The position numbers and the translations under genes are program-made. The notes beneath the pieces were generated by a model. That model did not search any database and was not told the origin of the DNA. It saw nothing but the letters and a program-made list of their open reading frames with translations. Positions 23,281-35,630 of a stretch of DNA of 64,000 bases are shown piece after piece. Source of the DNA: Heterobasidion occidentale (taxonomy: Eukaryota; Basidiomycota; Agaricomycetes; Russulales; Bondarzewiaceae); the NCBI GenBank assembly GCA_039111635.1, contig JBCAQO010000014.1:806001-870000 (forward strand), written 5' to 3'. Every line of letters begins with the position of its first letter. Position 1 is the stretch's first letter.

Positions 23281-25422
23281 TTAAGAATTCACTGCCGGGA
23301 GGTGCGGGGTAGACTTTCGGGAAAAGCGCAGCAATAAAGGCGGAGGATAATTCTCCCTGTCGACAACATCAGTGGATGTGACCGCGTGTACCTCCAAATG
23401 TCCCTCATGAACGATGACAGGCTCGGAGACGCGANNNNNNNNNNNNNNNNNNNNNNNNNNNNNNNNNNNNNNNNNNNNNNNNNNNNNNNNNNNNNNNNNN
23501 NNNNNNNNNNNNNNNNNNNNNNNNNNNNNNNNNNTCCGCACCTCCGGATCCACACCGCCCCTCCGCCCCCAGCCCCGTATCATCTGCGAGCCGCTCCCGC
23601 TGCCAGACGCCGTGCCCACCAGCGTATCCTCCATCTCGGTCTCTTCCACAGTCCGCATCGTCCCGATCCCGACGGATCCCCCCGACCGCGTCCCCCTGCT
23701 CCCACTCCCACTCGCGCTCGTGCCCCCACTGCCGCTGCCGCTTGCGCTCTGGTTTCCACTCGACGAGCCGGGCTTCGACGGCGACTCCCCGCTCCCGGTC
23801 ACCGTCATCTCATACCACAGCGCCTCGTCCTCTTCCTCCTCCGACAACGTCGGCTTCGCCCAGCTGATCCCGAGGCTCCTCCCCTGTGCGCGACTGTGAT
23901 ACCGCCACACCCCCGCCGCCCTGTCTCCTTCCCTCCCACGCTCGCGGCCGCGTCCAAGCCCCAGCTTGAGCCCGAGCTCGCGCGCATACGAATCGTCACC
24001 AGACGACAATCCCGAGACGGACCCGCGCGCAGCGCGGAAGTCCGTCGTGAACTGAATCTCCGTGCTCTGCCCCGTGTCCGCCTGGGACGGCCCGTCGAGC
24101 GTCTGCATGTTCAGGATCAGTCGATAGCCCTGCATCGCGTCCACCTCGGTGAGAATCGGAATCGGGCGGCGCGCGGAGAAAAATGCGCGCGGCAGAGGGA
24201 CGTACGGCGAAGGATTCGATTGAGAGGATCCAGCTATGTTTAGGCCAATCGACGTTCAGGCGCAGGCCGCCGAGACGCGATGGAAGGTCACGTACGTATA
24301 AGCCACGGCGCCGATCGAGCTGTTCTTGCCCAGATAGAACCCAGCGTTGATGCACAAGACGGCTGAAGTGCGTGCATTCAGCTTTCTTTACCGAGTCCTA
24401 CGGCAAACGCGCAACGCACCGAAAATGAGGGCAAAGGCCCACGTGCCGTCGCGAGCGAGCAGCGCCATAACAGGCGTGTGGCCCCAGCCCGTGCGCACGG
24501 CCTGAATAAATTTGAACAGCGTGAGCCCGAACAGGAGCGTCTCGAACAGAATGAACGCCAGCCTGCGCGCGCGTGCGTCAGCGCGCCTGTCGGCCTGAGT
24601 TGACGAGACACGCACGCGAAAAAAATGAGCGTCGTCGGGGTGTGCGTGACGACGCAGATGTCGTCGAACTGGACGTCGGGGATCACGAGGACGAGCGTGG
24701 CGATCATCGCCACGATCTCAGCAGTGAAGAGCACGAGAAGGACGAGCGTGATGATGCGATTGCGTTCGTACATCGCGTGCACTGCGGTCAATCAGGGGCG
24801 TAGAAGAAGCGCAAGCGCGGGTGGACGTACCTCGAACCATGAGGATGATCTCGACGGACGTGATGAGCAGCTGGGTTGCGACTTCTTGGAAGATGTACCA
24901 CGCGACGCAGGAGCGCATCGTGTAGGGCAGCGCTGCGGCGATCTCCGTGCCCACAAATAGCTCAGCGCTGCACAAGCAGCGAAGGTATGGGGATGAGGAG
25001 GGACCGAAGACAATGGAAAGGGAGACGTACATCTGGGTGGCGACAGCGAAATACCTGACGAAGAGAAAGAGCCATTTTGTCCAGTTCGTGTTGCGTTTGC
25101 TTTGTGGGGAGACGAACGTCAAGGGAGATCGGGAAGAAGAAGGAGGGGAGAGCGACGCACGGCCATATGGTATGGACCTCGTCGTCGAGGGTGATGATAA
25201 TGTCCCAAACAAGGAACGCGAGCGAGGCGACTGCGCATGGTGATGAAATTGGGCGTGAGCGATCAGGAATTCCACACCGGCCCGTCCCAACGACGCGACA
25301 GCCACCCACAGAGACACAGAAACCCGACGATTGGGACAGAACACACAAAGCGAGAAAAACGCACTGGCACTTCGGTCGACCAGCTGAGCGCCGAACGCGT
25401 GGGCTTCAGCGGCTTTGTTCAT
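23281..25422 (-). CDS. DUF6533 family multi-pass membrane protein
   Basis: Minus-strand exons: about 25422-25363, 25230-25161, 25099-24831 (a 63 nt in-frame intron at 25030-24968 is possible), 24781-24616, 24562-24420, 24362-24296, 24233-24206 and 24129-23281. The second exon reads LAFLVWDIIITLDDEVHTIW, the hallmark of DUF6533. Hydrophobic segments follow (ITLVLLVLFTAEIVAMIA, LAFILFETLLFGLTLF, TWILSIESFAGYRLILN), consistent with several transmembrane helices in an Agaricomycete-specific family of unknown role. The cytoplasm-like C-terminal tail is disordered, with GSGSGG repeats and an acidic EEEEDEA patch. A 100-N gap (23435-23534) lies inside the last exon, so the tail length is unknown. 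The last frame ends at 23281. The first intron is longer than the others and its donor is uncertain (two in-phase choices). Confidence 0.82.
23435..23534. other. assembly gap, 100 N
   Basis: Exactly 100 undetermined bases, the usual placeholder for a gap of unknown size. It falls inside the last exon of the DUF6533 gene. The frame happens to stay open across it, which proves nothing about the true length. Confidence 0.98.
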
Positions 25423-26879
25423 GCGGCCTGGGGAGCACGAAGGGCCACACGACCTTGTGTGCTACGGCGCCGGAGAGCAAGACACTGCGCGAAGGATGCA
25501 GGGAGCACAGGGGGAGAAGGAGGACATGGCGCGGGCGGAGAGACGGTGGTTTTATGGGCTGGTCCCAAGCCATTCTCCGGTGATAACTGCTCGCGAGCCA
25601 CGTGCGCTAGCCCAACAAGCTAGCGTCTCTCCTCCTTCGGTACCTCTCCACCCTTTCCGACCCTGCCTCTGTCTCCATATCGATGTTCTGTCCTGCGCGC
25701 TCTGATTTCCATGCTCGCGAATCCTCTGCTGTCGTCTGTCGGGTGCAGCCCAGTTGTAGCCCTCCGCGCAACACCCTTGATCGAGATTCGCAGTCAGTTC
25801 TGTTGCAGCTCCGCGAACGTCGATGTGGGGCCAAGGGCCAAGGCAGGCTGTGCCCACACTCACTCTCCTTCTGATTCCGATCAACTTGGAAACTACGTCG
25901 CCCACTCGAAAGCGCGGTGGCGACGTAGCTTCAAGGTGAGATGTCTACAGATCGGCGTGCAATCACTGCTCTCCGTGTTGATGTCGGCTCAGTTCGTACC
26001 ATCAGCGCGCATTCGAGTCCTGCACATGAATGAGTTGCTGACCACTCGTGTACATGATGTGATTTCGACCATCAACCGCCGATCGCAGGCGAACTTGCGC
26101 CCCGGCTTGGACCACTACGTCTTCCCATCCTCTTCGTACATTCTCACGTCCGTCTCAAAAACGTGCCATATTCCCTGCGCTGTCTCAGATACGTGTGTAC
26201 TGTTTTTGTTGCGGGGTGTGAGTGCCAGGATGATGTGATGATGATCAGTCCATTGGCGATCACGATCTGATCACTCTTCCTCTATTAGCCAGTCATTAGC
26301 CTCCATTTGGCTATTCCTTCTCACCGCGGCCACAATGTGGACGATTCACTGTGGCGGTGCATTCACACTGCTTCATCATACAGCATAGACTGAACGTTGA
26401 ACGTTGAACGTTGAACTGGCAGACAGCCTGTTCGTACCTTTCAATCCGTCCTGCTGTGTGATTGATTGCATACGGCCCTCTTCGCCAACCTCAGATCGTC
26501 CGCTCATCCCCCCACCCCCCTTTTCTCACTCGATCAACCATTCAAAACTGAACACTGGCCGGGAGCAGCGCAAGGAACACATCATTCCTAACAGCACTGG
26601 TACTCACAGGCTATGGGTACTACGCAGTGGCGAGTATCTCTAAAATTCAGAAACGAGACTCGCCGATCCCATAAAGGCATCAGCTTGCCCTTTGTGACCG
26701 TCTACGCAACGGTGCCAAGACATTGTTCCCGCTCTGCCGTCTGATTTGTCGTGTGACGCATTGCATGAGGCTTATTCGTCACCCTCCTCAGTATGCCCAT
26801 ATTCAGCTGACCAGTAGCTGACCACAACAAACTGGCGAGTCAAAGTAAGTTGAAATGGTCATTAGCCGCCGTTCATTTG
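25423..26879. other. region without a supported gene
   Basis: The longest frame (25711-26238, plus, 175 codons) has no motif and an atypical composition. A short run of the heptamer TGAACGT sits at about 26391-26415. Promoters of the flanking divergent or convergent genes could be here, but none can be pointed to. Confidence 0.4.
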
Positions 26880-27104
26880 ATGGAGGACCATGTATTGTCT
26901 GTCGATGAAGAGAAATGGACGCGCATGATGCCAGTTGGGGATCAAGGACTTCAGATGTATAGGGACATTGAAGGCGTTGTTGGAGCTCGCCAAGGGCAAA
27001 TTCAATACAAGGAGGTGGACGGGCTGCAGGTCTTGAGTATGGTCGAAATAGATAAATTAGATAGCAAACCGAAAGCTAATAAAACAGATACGAAGGATGC
27101 GTGA
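26880..27104 (+). CDS. possible small protein, 74 residues
   Basis: ATG at 26880 opens a 74-codon acidic frame (MEDHVLSVDEEKWTRMM, then DIEGVVGARQGQIQYKEVDG) ending in TKDA. A GTAAGT...TTAG pair of only 21 bases lies just upstream and is too short to count as a normal intron. The family is not recognised. It may be the last exon of something larger. Confidence 0.25.
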   Translation: MEDHVLSVDEEKWTRMMPVGDQGLQMYRDIEGVVGARQGQIQYKEVDGLQVLSMVEIDKLDSKPKANKTDTKDA

Positions 27105-27491
27105 ACCTGATCCTACGCATTGTCGAGCCCTTCCTCCTTCCTCGCTGCTGTGCACTCCTGATGCACTATCGACCCATGCTATATATGGGGCTAATGCGAA
27201 GTGGAACAGGGAAGACCAAGTAGTGACGCTCGTTGCATTCCGTTGTTGTGAGATATCGCAGGATATCGTATTGCGTCCCCTCGTCCATAGATCGCCGCTC
27301 TTTCTCCGCTTGATGCGGATCCCCCTGCATATCAGGCACTTTCGTGATCGTTGTCGTTGCACCACCTTTTGTCGCCACGCCGCGCACCAACCGGCTCCCA
27401 GCATCGATTGAATTCGGTCGAGCAACGCCTCATGCGCGAAGCCAACAAGAGCCAGCTTAGCTCGTCTGGACCAACACGGATGCACGAGCCA

Positions 27492-30349
27492 TCAGCGCGC
27501 GTCCGACGTTGCTCGCCGTCGTCGAACAGCCGCCAGCCGGCCCTCCAACCCCGCAATCTCCGCCATGAGGGACTCGTATCGTCTTTCCAACGCTCCAAGC
27601 CCGTCTCCGACATCTCTGCCCTTCTCCATCGGCCTTGGCTTTGGCTTGCTTATTGTAGGGAGCGCATCTGACACCGCCCGTGCTCGACCCCGATCCTCTG
27701 GCTTTTCGACAGCTTCAACGAAGAGTATATCCCGTTTCAGGATAGGCTGCAAGTCTCCCTTCCCCTGAAGTTCTCTTTCCTCGGCATCCTTGGTTTCCTC
27801 GCGGGGTCTGCCATGGTCTAAATCGCTTACTAGGTTCGGCGAGCTGGGCCGTCTGCGCTTTCCACCGCCCCAATCCAGACCGAGCGTTCCGGAGCTGGCA
27901 CCCGGCAATCCAGCCCCCAGCAGCCCCATCCTGCTCAAGCTCCACGAGGCCGTCACCGTCGGCGTCGCACTCCTCCTCGACGACATCATCGACATCGCAG
28001 ACCCAGGTCGCGGGCTCGGACTCGGGCTCGGGGGCGCGTCGCTCCCCTCCTCACTGGTCTCCTCTTCGTCCCACGTCATCACGCTCGCGCTCGCCCCACT
28101 GATCCTGCTGTTGCCTGTTTCGCTGTTGTTCCCAGCGTACGCGATCCTCCCTGGCAAGACTCCGAGCTCAGGTGCGATGTCGATCAGCGCAGGCAGGAAC
28201 CGCAGGGCTTTCGCCTTGCCGGTCCCCGTCGCAGATGTAGGCATGGCGCGCGGCGTCCGTCCAGCCGCCAGCACCTTCTTGCGTGCACTCATTCCTATGC
28301 AGTCCACGAGCTGTCGCATCGCCTCTCTGTCTGACACCGTGCGCCGAGGCGCGGTGCGGCGCAGCGTGCTCGCGCGCGGGAGAGTGGACATCCCGTTGTG
28401 CGGTGTTTGGAGGGAGGGCCGAAGGGGCGTCGTGAACGGGTAGCGCGCGGGAGTAGAGACCACGCGAAAAGGCGTCGACGCGAGCAGCGTCCGATGGTGA
28501 GTTGCATCTTTGTGTGGACGCGGAGTGACATGAGGGTCACTGGCGGGGATTGAGGGCGAGACTGGACGGGAAGGTGCCGGGGGGATGCGAAACGCATCGA
28601 CGGGGCCCCAGGAAAAGCCGATAAAGTAGGTGGACGCTTGCTCACGTAGAATAGACCTGTTAGGACGAGGTGTCGGGTGGAGGCCAGAAGCACCCGCGGA
28701 GCTCTGCTCGGAGGGCTGAAAGAAGGCGGAAAAGGCGAACCCTTGCGAGTGCGAGGAGGACGACGTGAAAGTGTGCGACTCGTTCGCCATAGGGGCGGCA
28801 TCTGCAGTTTGAGCATTGGCGTATATGAACTGTGGCAGATGTAAGTCGTCTGGACAATTTTCTGGAAAGTGACGAGCGCATTGATTGAAATCCTAAGGTC
28901 GCTACAAAAAGAAGACGTACGAATATGTAGGTCTTCCCACTCTATTTCATCGAAAAAAGGATGATCCATGATCTCTGCAGCGCCTGTCCGGCCCAACCGT
29001 GTTTCATGGTCAGTGAGAAGCCTACATCATTTTTTGAATATAAGGTCAGGAAGCCCGTAACAAGACTCACCGACGAATCAAGTCTTGCAGTATCGACGAG
29101 ATGGACGGCTCTTTCGGAAACTTCAAGCTTCTTATGGTCTATGATCTTGGAATATGTACGCCTTATATCGTCGGCAAAGAATGGCGTGACACCGTACGCC
29201 ATCTCGTACAGCATGGCACCCATGCTCCACCAATCGGTTTCTACACCGTACCCACCTTCCTCATCCAAAGCACGACTCTTCTGCGAACCGTCATCGTCCT
29301 CGGTCATCTCAAATGCAACGAGAGCTTCCTCGTGAGCTTGAAGTATCTCAGGAGATATATAGTCGCATGTGCCGCAAGGTACGAGGCAGTGTCGACGAGG
29401 AATGAGATGTGCTCCGTCTGCACGCGGGGGTAAAAGTGGGGCAGCCGAACCGAAATCAATGAGTTGAACATGAGAATTCTCAGAGAGAACGAAATTGTGC
29501 GGTTTCACGTCCCTGAAGATCATAGACATATGTGAGTAAAGCAGAGGAGTTGGGATAGAACAATGCTCATGCCACAGAGGCTGCTGATTCGCTTTGTGAG
29601 GATGCTGAGAAAGGGTCTAACCTATGCGCGAATCCTTGCGAATGGCACCAGGTAAGCGCGCTGACGATCTGCGGAAACCACCAGCGCAAATCGGCTTCAA
29701 GCACGCGTCCGTCGTGCGGGCTGGACTCTAGCACGTCCCAAAGCGTGCCGCCCTCGGCGTAGTCCATGACAATGTTAAGGTGAGTGGGTGTTTGGAAGGC
29801 GCAGAGGAGGTGGGGAACCCAGACAGTCTTGCCGCGGAGAGCGCGGAGCAAGATGTCACGTTCAACTTGTGGGTTGCATTGCTAGCAGGAGATCAGATGA
29901 AAGATCGACTGGCACAGTTTCTGGAAAACATACGTCGCGCGTTTTGAAGGCAAATCGCTTTTCGATTGATTTGCGGACATACACTTGCCCGTCGAGCCTG
30001 CATGTCACAACGTCAATCTATATCAGTGGGTGGGAGCGAAATAAGTTCCCTCATGGCAGCATGTATTGCAAGGACGCACGACACCGTACTGGCCGTACTC
30101 CAATGTTCCGACGAGGGATAGATCTCTGTCGGTGAAGCGTATAGAATCTATCTCAGTGGTCTTGGCTGTCCCGAACGGATGTCAATTGTCAAGCACTGTT
30201 AGGCGCGAGATGAACGCACAGGTCTTCCCGATCACAGACTGCCCGTGAAGAATACGATCGAGTGCCAACCCTTCAGCATCCTCATCCTCGTTATTCTGTA
30301 AGAGAGTTGAAAGGCGGGCTTTGCGTTTGATCAGGGCGAAGACATTCAT
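27492..30349 (-). CDS. serine/threonine protein kinase (AGC, ROCK/DMPK-like)
   Basis: Exons on the minus strand: 30349-30197, 30151-30080, 30017-29934, 29881-29622, 29512-29071, 29021-28921 and 28849-27492, about 822 residues. The kinase domain is complete: glycine-rich loop GTLEYGQYGV, lysine in VYVRKSIEKR, hinge MDYAEGG, catalytic HRDVKPHNFVL (split by the 109 nt intron), DFGSAAP, and a long insert before VPCGTCDYISPEIL. WWSMGAMLYEMAYGVTPFF follows. The CGTCDYISPEIL form is typical of ROCK, MRCK and citron-type AGC kinases, which phosphorylate Ser/Thr in cytoskeletal or growth control. The C-terminal 450 residues are Ser/Pro-rich and end in a short coiled coil (LERRYESLMAEIAGLEGRL). Exon 5 has one base too many: the frame changes near 29130-29140, where IIDHK should run on into SLKFPKEPS. 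Upstream exons beyond 30349 are possible. Confidence 0.85.
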
Positions 30350-30641
30350 GAGGTTACAGGTATACTTGAAGCACCTGGAGGTGGCCTAAGATATAAGATC
30401 GTGGTACAAGAGTTAATGTTGGGCTACAGATAGGATATGCGATACAAATAGTTGCTACAGGCTGTGCGCCTGTAGCAAGTTGGAAAAGAGAGGGTTGAGT
30501 CCAATTGGAGGCGGGCTCGCTGCATCGATAACCGTATTGTAAGCCAGTTCTGGAAAGATAAAGTGGACTTGTGATTTGTGATTTCCCACGTGCGTCTCGT
30601 CGCGCTCCAAGCCGCCGATAACTCTTGCAAGTCACCAAAAC

Positions 30642-31566
30642 ATGTCGTGGGCTCGAGTTGTGGTTAGTCTTGCGGCTTTTCCTCATCTTGCTTGTGCTCA
30701 TCATCAGACCACTCTAGCCACGGCGAGCACTCTTTACTGCAGGCGCAACAGCCGTGGCCCTGCATGACCCTCCGCAAGGCAATAAGTTAGCAGGTCCATT
30801 CCTCAGCTGTTCCCGACCGTTGATTGCCTTGCCCCACTTCCCTATAGCTCTCCATCTACCCCGTCCCAGACAAGGACGTCATTGTTGTAGATACCCCATC
30901 AGAATTAGAGCGTCAAATCGGTGTTGCGCGCAGGGCAGCGACGGGTACAATCCATGACGCACATGCACATGTGCAGGGAATTGTTTCCAAGTGGATTGGC
31001 GTCGAGCATGCCGTTGAGCGTTCGTTCGCTTTTTATCATCTCTCAATCATGTTCTAAGATGATTTTGTCTCCCACACATAGGACGCGTTAAATCTATCAT
31101 CGCCCCAGACGAGCCGCTGACTCCGGGACTCCTTTACGTTGGCGTTGCCTCGCTCACCGGATCCATTCTCGCACGAAACCGCCTTCTCCTCTGGCGCGCG
31201 TTGTTACCCCCTGCTCTTTTCTTCGCATCCCTTGACTACTTCCTCCCAAAGACATCGAGCAACCTCTCTGGATACTTGGGCGAGCTTGAGGATCGGTACT
31301 TCCCTGTCGTCTCAGAGAAACACGAGATTGCCAAGGCGCATGCCAGTATGACATGGGAGAGGGCTAAAGCAGCGACGCAGGGCGGACGGGAGAGATTCGA
31401 GGCGAGCTTAGGAGGCATCGTGGACAAGGTGCAGGAGGCTACGGGGTTGAAAGTCTCGGAGGCTCTGGGGAGAGGGGAGGCCATTGGAAAGAGGATCACG
31501 GGCCAGGTGTTGGAGGTGGCCGTCGACGCGGAAAAGCGCATCGAACAGGCGACGAAGAGGGAGTAG
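30642..31566 (+). CDS. MICOS complex subunit, apolipoprotein O family (Mic26/Mic27-like)
   Basis: Exons: 30642-30662 (MSWARVV), 30718-30786, 30848-31019 and 31082-31566, about 248 residues. The core holds IYPVPDKDVIVVDTPSELER, WIGVEHAVE and then LTPGLLYVGVASLTGSILAR and FFASLDYFLPKTSSNLSGYL. That order is the ApoO/Mic26-27 signature: a short N-terminal targeting segment, an intermembrane region, two hydrophobic hairpin segments and a helical tail (here with repeated VxxATGLKVSEAL-type helices). Such proteins sit in the inner mitochondrial membrane and help shape crista junctions. The exon 2 donor reads AATAAG|TTAGC; a missing G (AAGGT) would restore both the GT and the frame, so a one-base deletion in the assembly is likely. 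Confidence 0.85.
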
Positions 31567-31854
31567 GGTAGTCGGCCAGGCCAGATATGTTGATCAATAG
31601 ATAGCCACAAGACCAAAGCTCCGCGAGCGCGCAGTTAGCCATGCCAACAGCTGCTCGTACAATCATGAAACAGTTCGGAATGACCATACATTGTTCAAAG
31701 GATGGTTCGTGACTGTTGACAAAGACGATGAGCTCAACGATGTGGGGAGCACGTGCAATGATGTCGTTAAGTTGTAAGCTCGCCATTGAGTTCAACCCCT
31801 CGCCAGAGTCCTCGCACGCTCTCTTCCTCCATCCCACCACCCTTCACGATCTTC

Positions 31855-33691
31855 ATGGCAGACAAGCTCCCCACAGGATTGCCGTCCACCATCCACAAGG
31901 ACGCTCTCACAGTGCCGGCGCTAGCTCCCATAGCAAGGCCCGTCGAGCACTTGCTTGAACAAGATCGCGAGTCTAATCATTGCTTCTATGGTCCTGGCTT
32001 TCACGATCATCTCAGTCATCAGTGAGCGCTATATGATGCCCACTTCCAACATATGATACATTCTGGTCATATACGCTCAATGACGTTGATTTCTTGTTCT
32101 CTTTACAGCCTCCTTGCTGCGTACGACCTCGGCACCTCCCGCACTTATTCAAGTAATCTACGACGAAGAGAAACACGGCTTACTCTCCGTATTCACCTCC
32201 GACCGTCCCAACAAGACTGTCCAGCGCCAAAACCTCCACATCGGCGTGGATACCTGGACTCACTATCTCGGACAAGAGAAGTATGCATGCTAATCTCATG
32301 TAACTCGATGATTCTTAGCTTGTCCCTCGTGTTGCCCCCAGGTATTACGCAAACTATCTAGAGTTCTTTTCCGATGAGGTCCGGAGGCTAGGACCTAGGC
32401 CTGCCTACCAGCACTATGTCTTCTCAGAGGACGCCAATACTGGAAAGGCCCACATGACGGAACGTTTCGTGGGCGGAGCGTGCGCGTGATCTCTTCATCC
32501 TCCTCGTCTGGTGCTCAAGAGTCATTGGTAGCTTGCACCCACTGATCCAAATGGGCGTACGTCTCTACAACTAACCAACTCTTCCAGGCTCTGAATTGTG
32601 AATTCTTGATTATAGTATGCGATTGAGTTTGGCAGCGATGCCATGATCGCCCAAGGTATGTCGCGCCCGGCGGCCTATATCCACACTCTGTTGAGAATGC
32701 CAATCCGACTTTCCAGCGCTCGCACAAACGGCCGTGCATGAAGCATTTGAACCTGGTCTTTTTCCTTGGAGTGCCGAATCCGTCGATGATGGTCCAGCAG
32801 TCGACATCTCCGCTAACGGCCAACGCGCTGCCGCCTCTAAGGACGAGCATACTCTTCTCTCGATCCTGCGCGAAACCTACCGCTCTGACATCATGACCCC
32901 GGTGCTTCCATACGACCCTGACGCGCCTCTCTACGCGGCGCAAAGCTGCCTTCACTCCCGCGCGTGTTGCCGAGATCCGTCGCCTTACCATGCTTTGGCA
33001 TCTCTCCGCCTTCGCTACCCCCGCGCAGCTCGCACAAAAGACTGAGGAGCTCTTTTTCCTCGCCGCGCTCTTGTTTGCAGGTGTCGGCCGGCCGGGTAGG
33101 AAGGAGCGCCTCGACTTCTTCTTGATGCATGTGTTGACAAGCACCGTGTTCATCCCGAACTTGGTTGGCGCACTCGATGGGGCCGCTGCGCAGAAGAGGC
33201 TGCTCGAGGCTGTCCTGTCCGTCGTGCTGGCATATGTGCTTCTTCGTGGGCGCCCCCGGGTCGACTGCGAGCTCATCATGAGCTACACTGCGTCTCCGCG
33301 TCCGGGTGGCGCGCAATTAATGCCCACACCCGGTACGCTCGGAGAGCCCGCGACCAAGCCAGACGAATACATCAACCCGTGGCCGACGCTCCTTGCACAT
33401 GTCCTTCCGGCGCACGATGTGCACACGCTCAAGGCTCTTCGTACTCTCTACGTCGGGGCGCAGCGCTACGGTACTATACCTGTGGGCGCCGTGTGCGGGG
33501 CGGTCGACGGTAGGGGTGAGGAGACACACGCGGGCGCAAAGGGGCTCGACGGGAGCGTGTTCGTGCGGGCTGCGGGCGCACTGATGAGAGTAATGGGGTG
33601 GGTCGGCCCTGGGGAAGGTGGCGGACAGAAAGAGGGGAGCTGGGATCGGAGCGCGTTGGGATGGGACGAGGCGTGGGACGGGGAGGATTGA
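31855..33691 (+). CDS. questin oxidase-like protein (DUF4243 type)
   Basis: Exons: 31855-32021, 32109-32280, 32342-32479, 32532-32556, 32616-32655 and 32717-33691, with introns of 87, 61, 52, 59 and 61 nt. The product is about 490-500 residues. Family marks are NHCFYGPGFHDHLSHHLLAA, VIYDEEKHG, WTHYLGQEKYYANYLEFF, GGALHPLIQMGYAIEFGSD and a helical C-terminal half with LTMLWHLSAFATPAQL. Questin oxidase-like proteins include Baeyer-Villiger-type enzymes of anthraquinone metabolism, but many members are uncharacterised and the substrate here is unknown. Two small indels break the frame: near 32129-32136 (YDLG to APPALIQ, probably two bases missing) and near 32921-32930 (PYDPDA to RRKAAF, one extra base). 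The introns join correctly, so sequencing error is as likely as decay. Confidence 0.83.
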
Positions 33692-34719
33692 GCTGGCATA
33701 AAATTTTGAGGTGTACGATGTTTGTCTAGGTGCGTGTGTATTTGTACCGGCTCTGGAGATCTGTAAGATGTCATCAGGATCTACCTACCAGAGCCCTTCC
33801 TCGATGTAAATCTAACGGAACAGCGATGTGTGTATTTGAACACTTTCATACAAATCGCAGTGGCGCACCACAGCTCAGAATCAACCTTGAATATATCCGG
33901 AGAATATTGGGGCAATATCAGTGCAATATCCCGTGAAGGAACCCGGCGTCATAGTCTCTGTGGCTGACCTTACAGTCGTTCTGTGTATAAGCGGCGTCAT
34001 AGGTTGGGTCAATGACTTTTCGGCTTCCTTGCTAGACAGATACTTCATCCGACCGACTAGATCATTCTCTTACGAAGGCATAACCAGGGACTTCGATGAT
34101 CGAACATACGCAGGGGACCAAAGGGTGGAAGTTGTCCAGCATAGACATAGCGTATACGGCGTATTATTTTCCATTCCACTAGCGCGTGACAGGCAACATT
34201 GAACGCCTTTCCTAGCTGTATATCAGGTACCTGTGAATGCTGCATCATCCCTTCCCGAGTTGCGCAAGCGATCGAGGTCATTTATGCTCAGTCCTATCCG
34301 GAACCTGCGTGGGCATGCTGGCGATGCGGTGGATGTCGATGAGAAGCGATGACGCCCATCCGATATTATGTGGGCTGATGCAGATAGGAGATGTACGCGG
34401 GATGGGGTGGGTTGGTGAGAACGGCGCTGAGTCTCGGTGACCCACACCAGTCCAATTGTTCTCACACTTCTCGCCTTGCGCACCCACCAGCTATGGGTCG
34501 ACGCCAGCAAGATCTGGTGTTTCTAATCACAAGGCACACCGTCGCTTCGCTCCGGCGCCTTGCTCTTGCTTTTGTAGTCAAACTATAATGTCTGGTTCGT
34601 GTCAGCCACGTTGACATCTTTTATACATTGTCGTACAGTTAGGCTCGGACACAGCCGGTCATTCCCAATTCCGCTGCTCCGCTTAAGCTCCGACAAGGGC
34701 TCCATGGGAGACCGGCTAG
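33692..34719. other. intergenic region, no gene seen
   Basis: It contains the 3' flank of the questin oxidase-like gene and AT-richer sequence with only short overlapping frames. I see no conserved motif, RNA gene or repeat up to the MITE at 34727. Confidence 0.5.
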
Positions 34720-34726
34720 GCTCACT

Positions 34727-34952
34727 CTCAGTAAAAACGGCATTCAATTAATTGTCAAGCTCAGTCAAAAAAATAGTATTTTGTCATGTATCCGTCAAGA
34801 AAGTGGCACAAAAAGTCATGCACAAGTCATAAACTGCCAAAATTGAACACAACTTTCACATGACTTCTGCACTGCTTTCATGACAAATACATGACAAAAT
34901 ACCATTTTTTTGACTGGGTATGATGTTCACTTGAATTTCCATTTTTACTGAG
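34727..34952. mobile_element. MITE, 226 bp, with 7 bp target duplication
   Basis: It starts CTCAGTAAAAA and ends TTTTTACTGAG, perfect 11 bp inverted ends. A second, longer internal inverted repeat (about 34767-34795 against 34880-34910, GTCAAAAAAATAGTATTTTG-like) has only one mismatch in 28. The whole element could fold on itself. GCTCACT flanks both sides (34720-34726 and 34953-34959). If the right-hand G is shared, the duplication is 8 bp (GGCTCACT), which would suit a hAT-type source. No coding capacity. Confidence 0.85.
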
Positions 34953-35051
34953 GCTCACTGGTTGTGGTTTTGGTGGGGCCCACCAAATATGTAAATCAAC
35001 TTAGCAAAAATCTGTAGCTCTCTTCAGCCACCAACACCTTGGCTTGCCTTT

Positions 35052-35630
35052 TGTTATGAACTGCTCGTTCAGTAACCCAAGAGTAACAGGTTCTTCCCTA
35101 GGTCACACGATGGACTGAGTGGTGGGCGAAGTCTCGACTGTATCAGACAATGATACAGGAGGGAATAATGATTGGCTCTAAATTACACAGTGTGGTGACT
35201 GCGTAAGAACGAAGAGAATAGACTGAAGATCCTCAGCCTATTCTATGGGCCTTATATACTGTATAGGGTATAGGGTAAGAGTCCGTATGCTTCTCCAGGT
35301 TTCCATCCCAGGAGAGCTGTGGTCGCTGTCTCTCTCAGCCGGTGCCTACTCTTGTACTTCTCCAGTTGCACCAATCCATCCTGGTGCGACGAGGTGCTTA
35401 CCCATAAGCCCTAAGCCCATGGCATGTGAATGTGTCTCTTATTATTGTGTGAACCTTGAGCCCCTCCAATATAGCCTTTACCAATGTCTTGAAGAACCAT
35501 CGGTCTAGTCGGCTCCTAAGAACATGCCGAATACCTTGATGTACGCTCCATAGTGGAGCCGCCTAGCATGTGATGCTTGAACCATCGGATAGACCGGCCT
35601 CGAAGGGCCCCAATTGGTCAAGTCATAACA
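35052..35630 (-). mobile_element. LTR of a third retrotransposon family (3' LTR, minus)
   Basis: 579 bp bounded by TGTTATGA and TCATAACA, perfect 8 bp inverted ends with TG...CA termini. TTATATACTGTATAG near 35250 is TATA-like. On the minus strand a polypurine tract (AAAAAGGGGGTAA) abuts its inner edge, so this is the 3' LTR of an element running on the minus strand. A 90 bp piece of the same LTR lies at 40213-40302 in the opposite orientation. Confidence 0.8.

Noticed and set aside
26844..26864. Second 21-base GTAAGT...TTAG candidate intron
   Set aside because: Too short for a spliceosomal intron in these fungi and no coding exon is supported on its 5' side.
29022..29070. Kinase intron with an apparent phase conflict
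   Set aside because: The conflict disappears when the register change is placed upstream, near 29130-29140, where the conserved SLKFPKEPS segment continues in the other frame.
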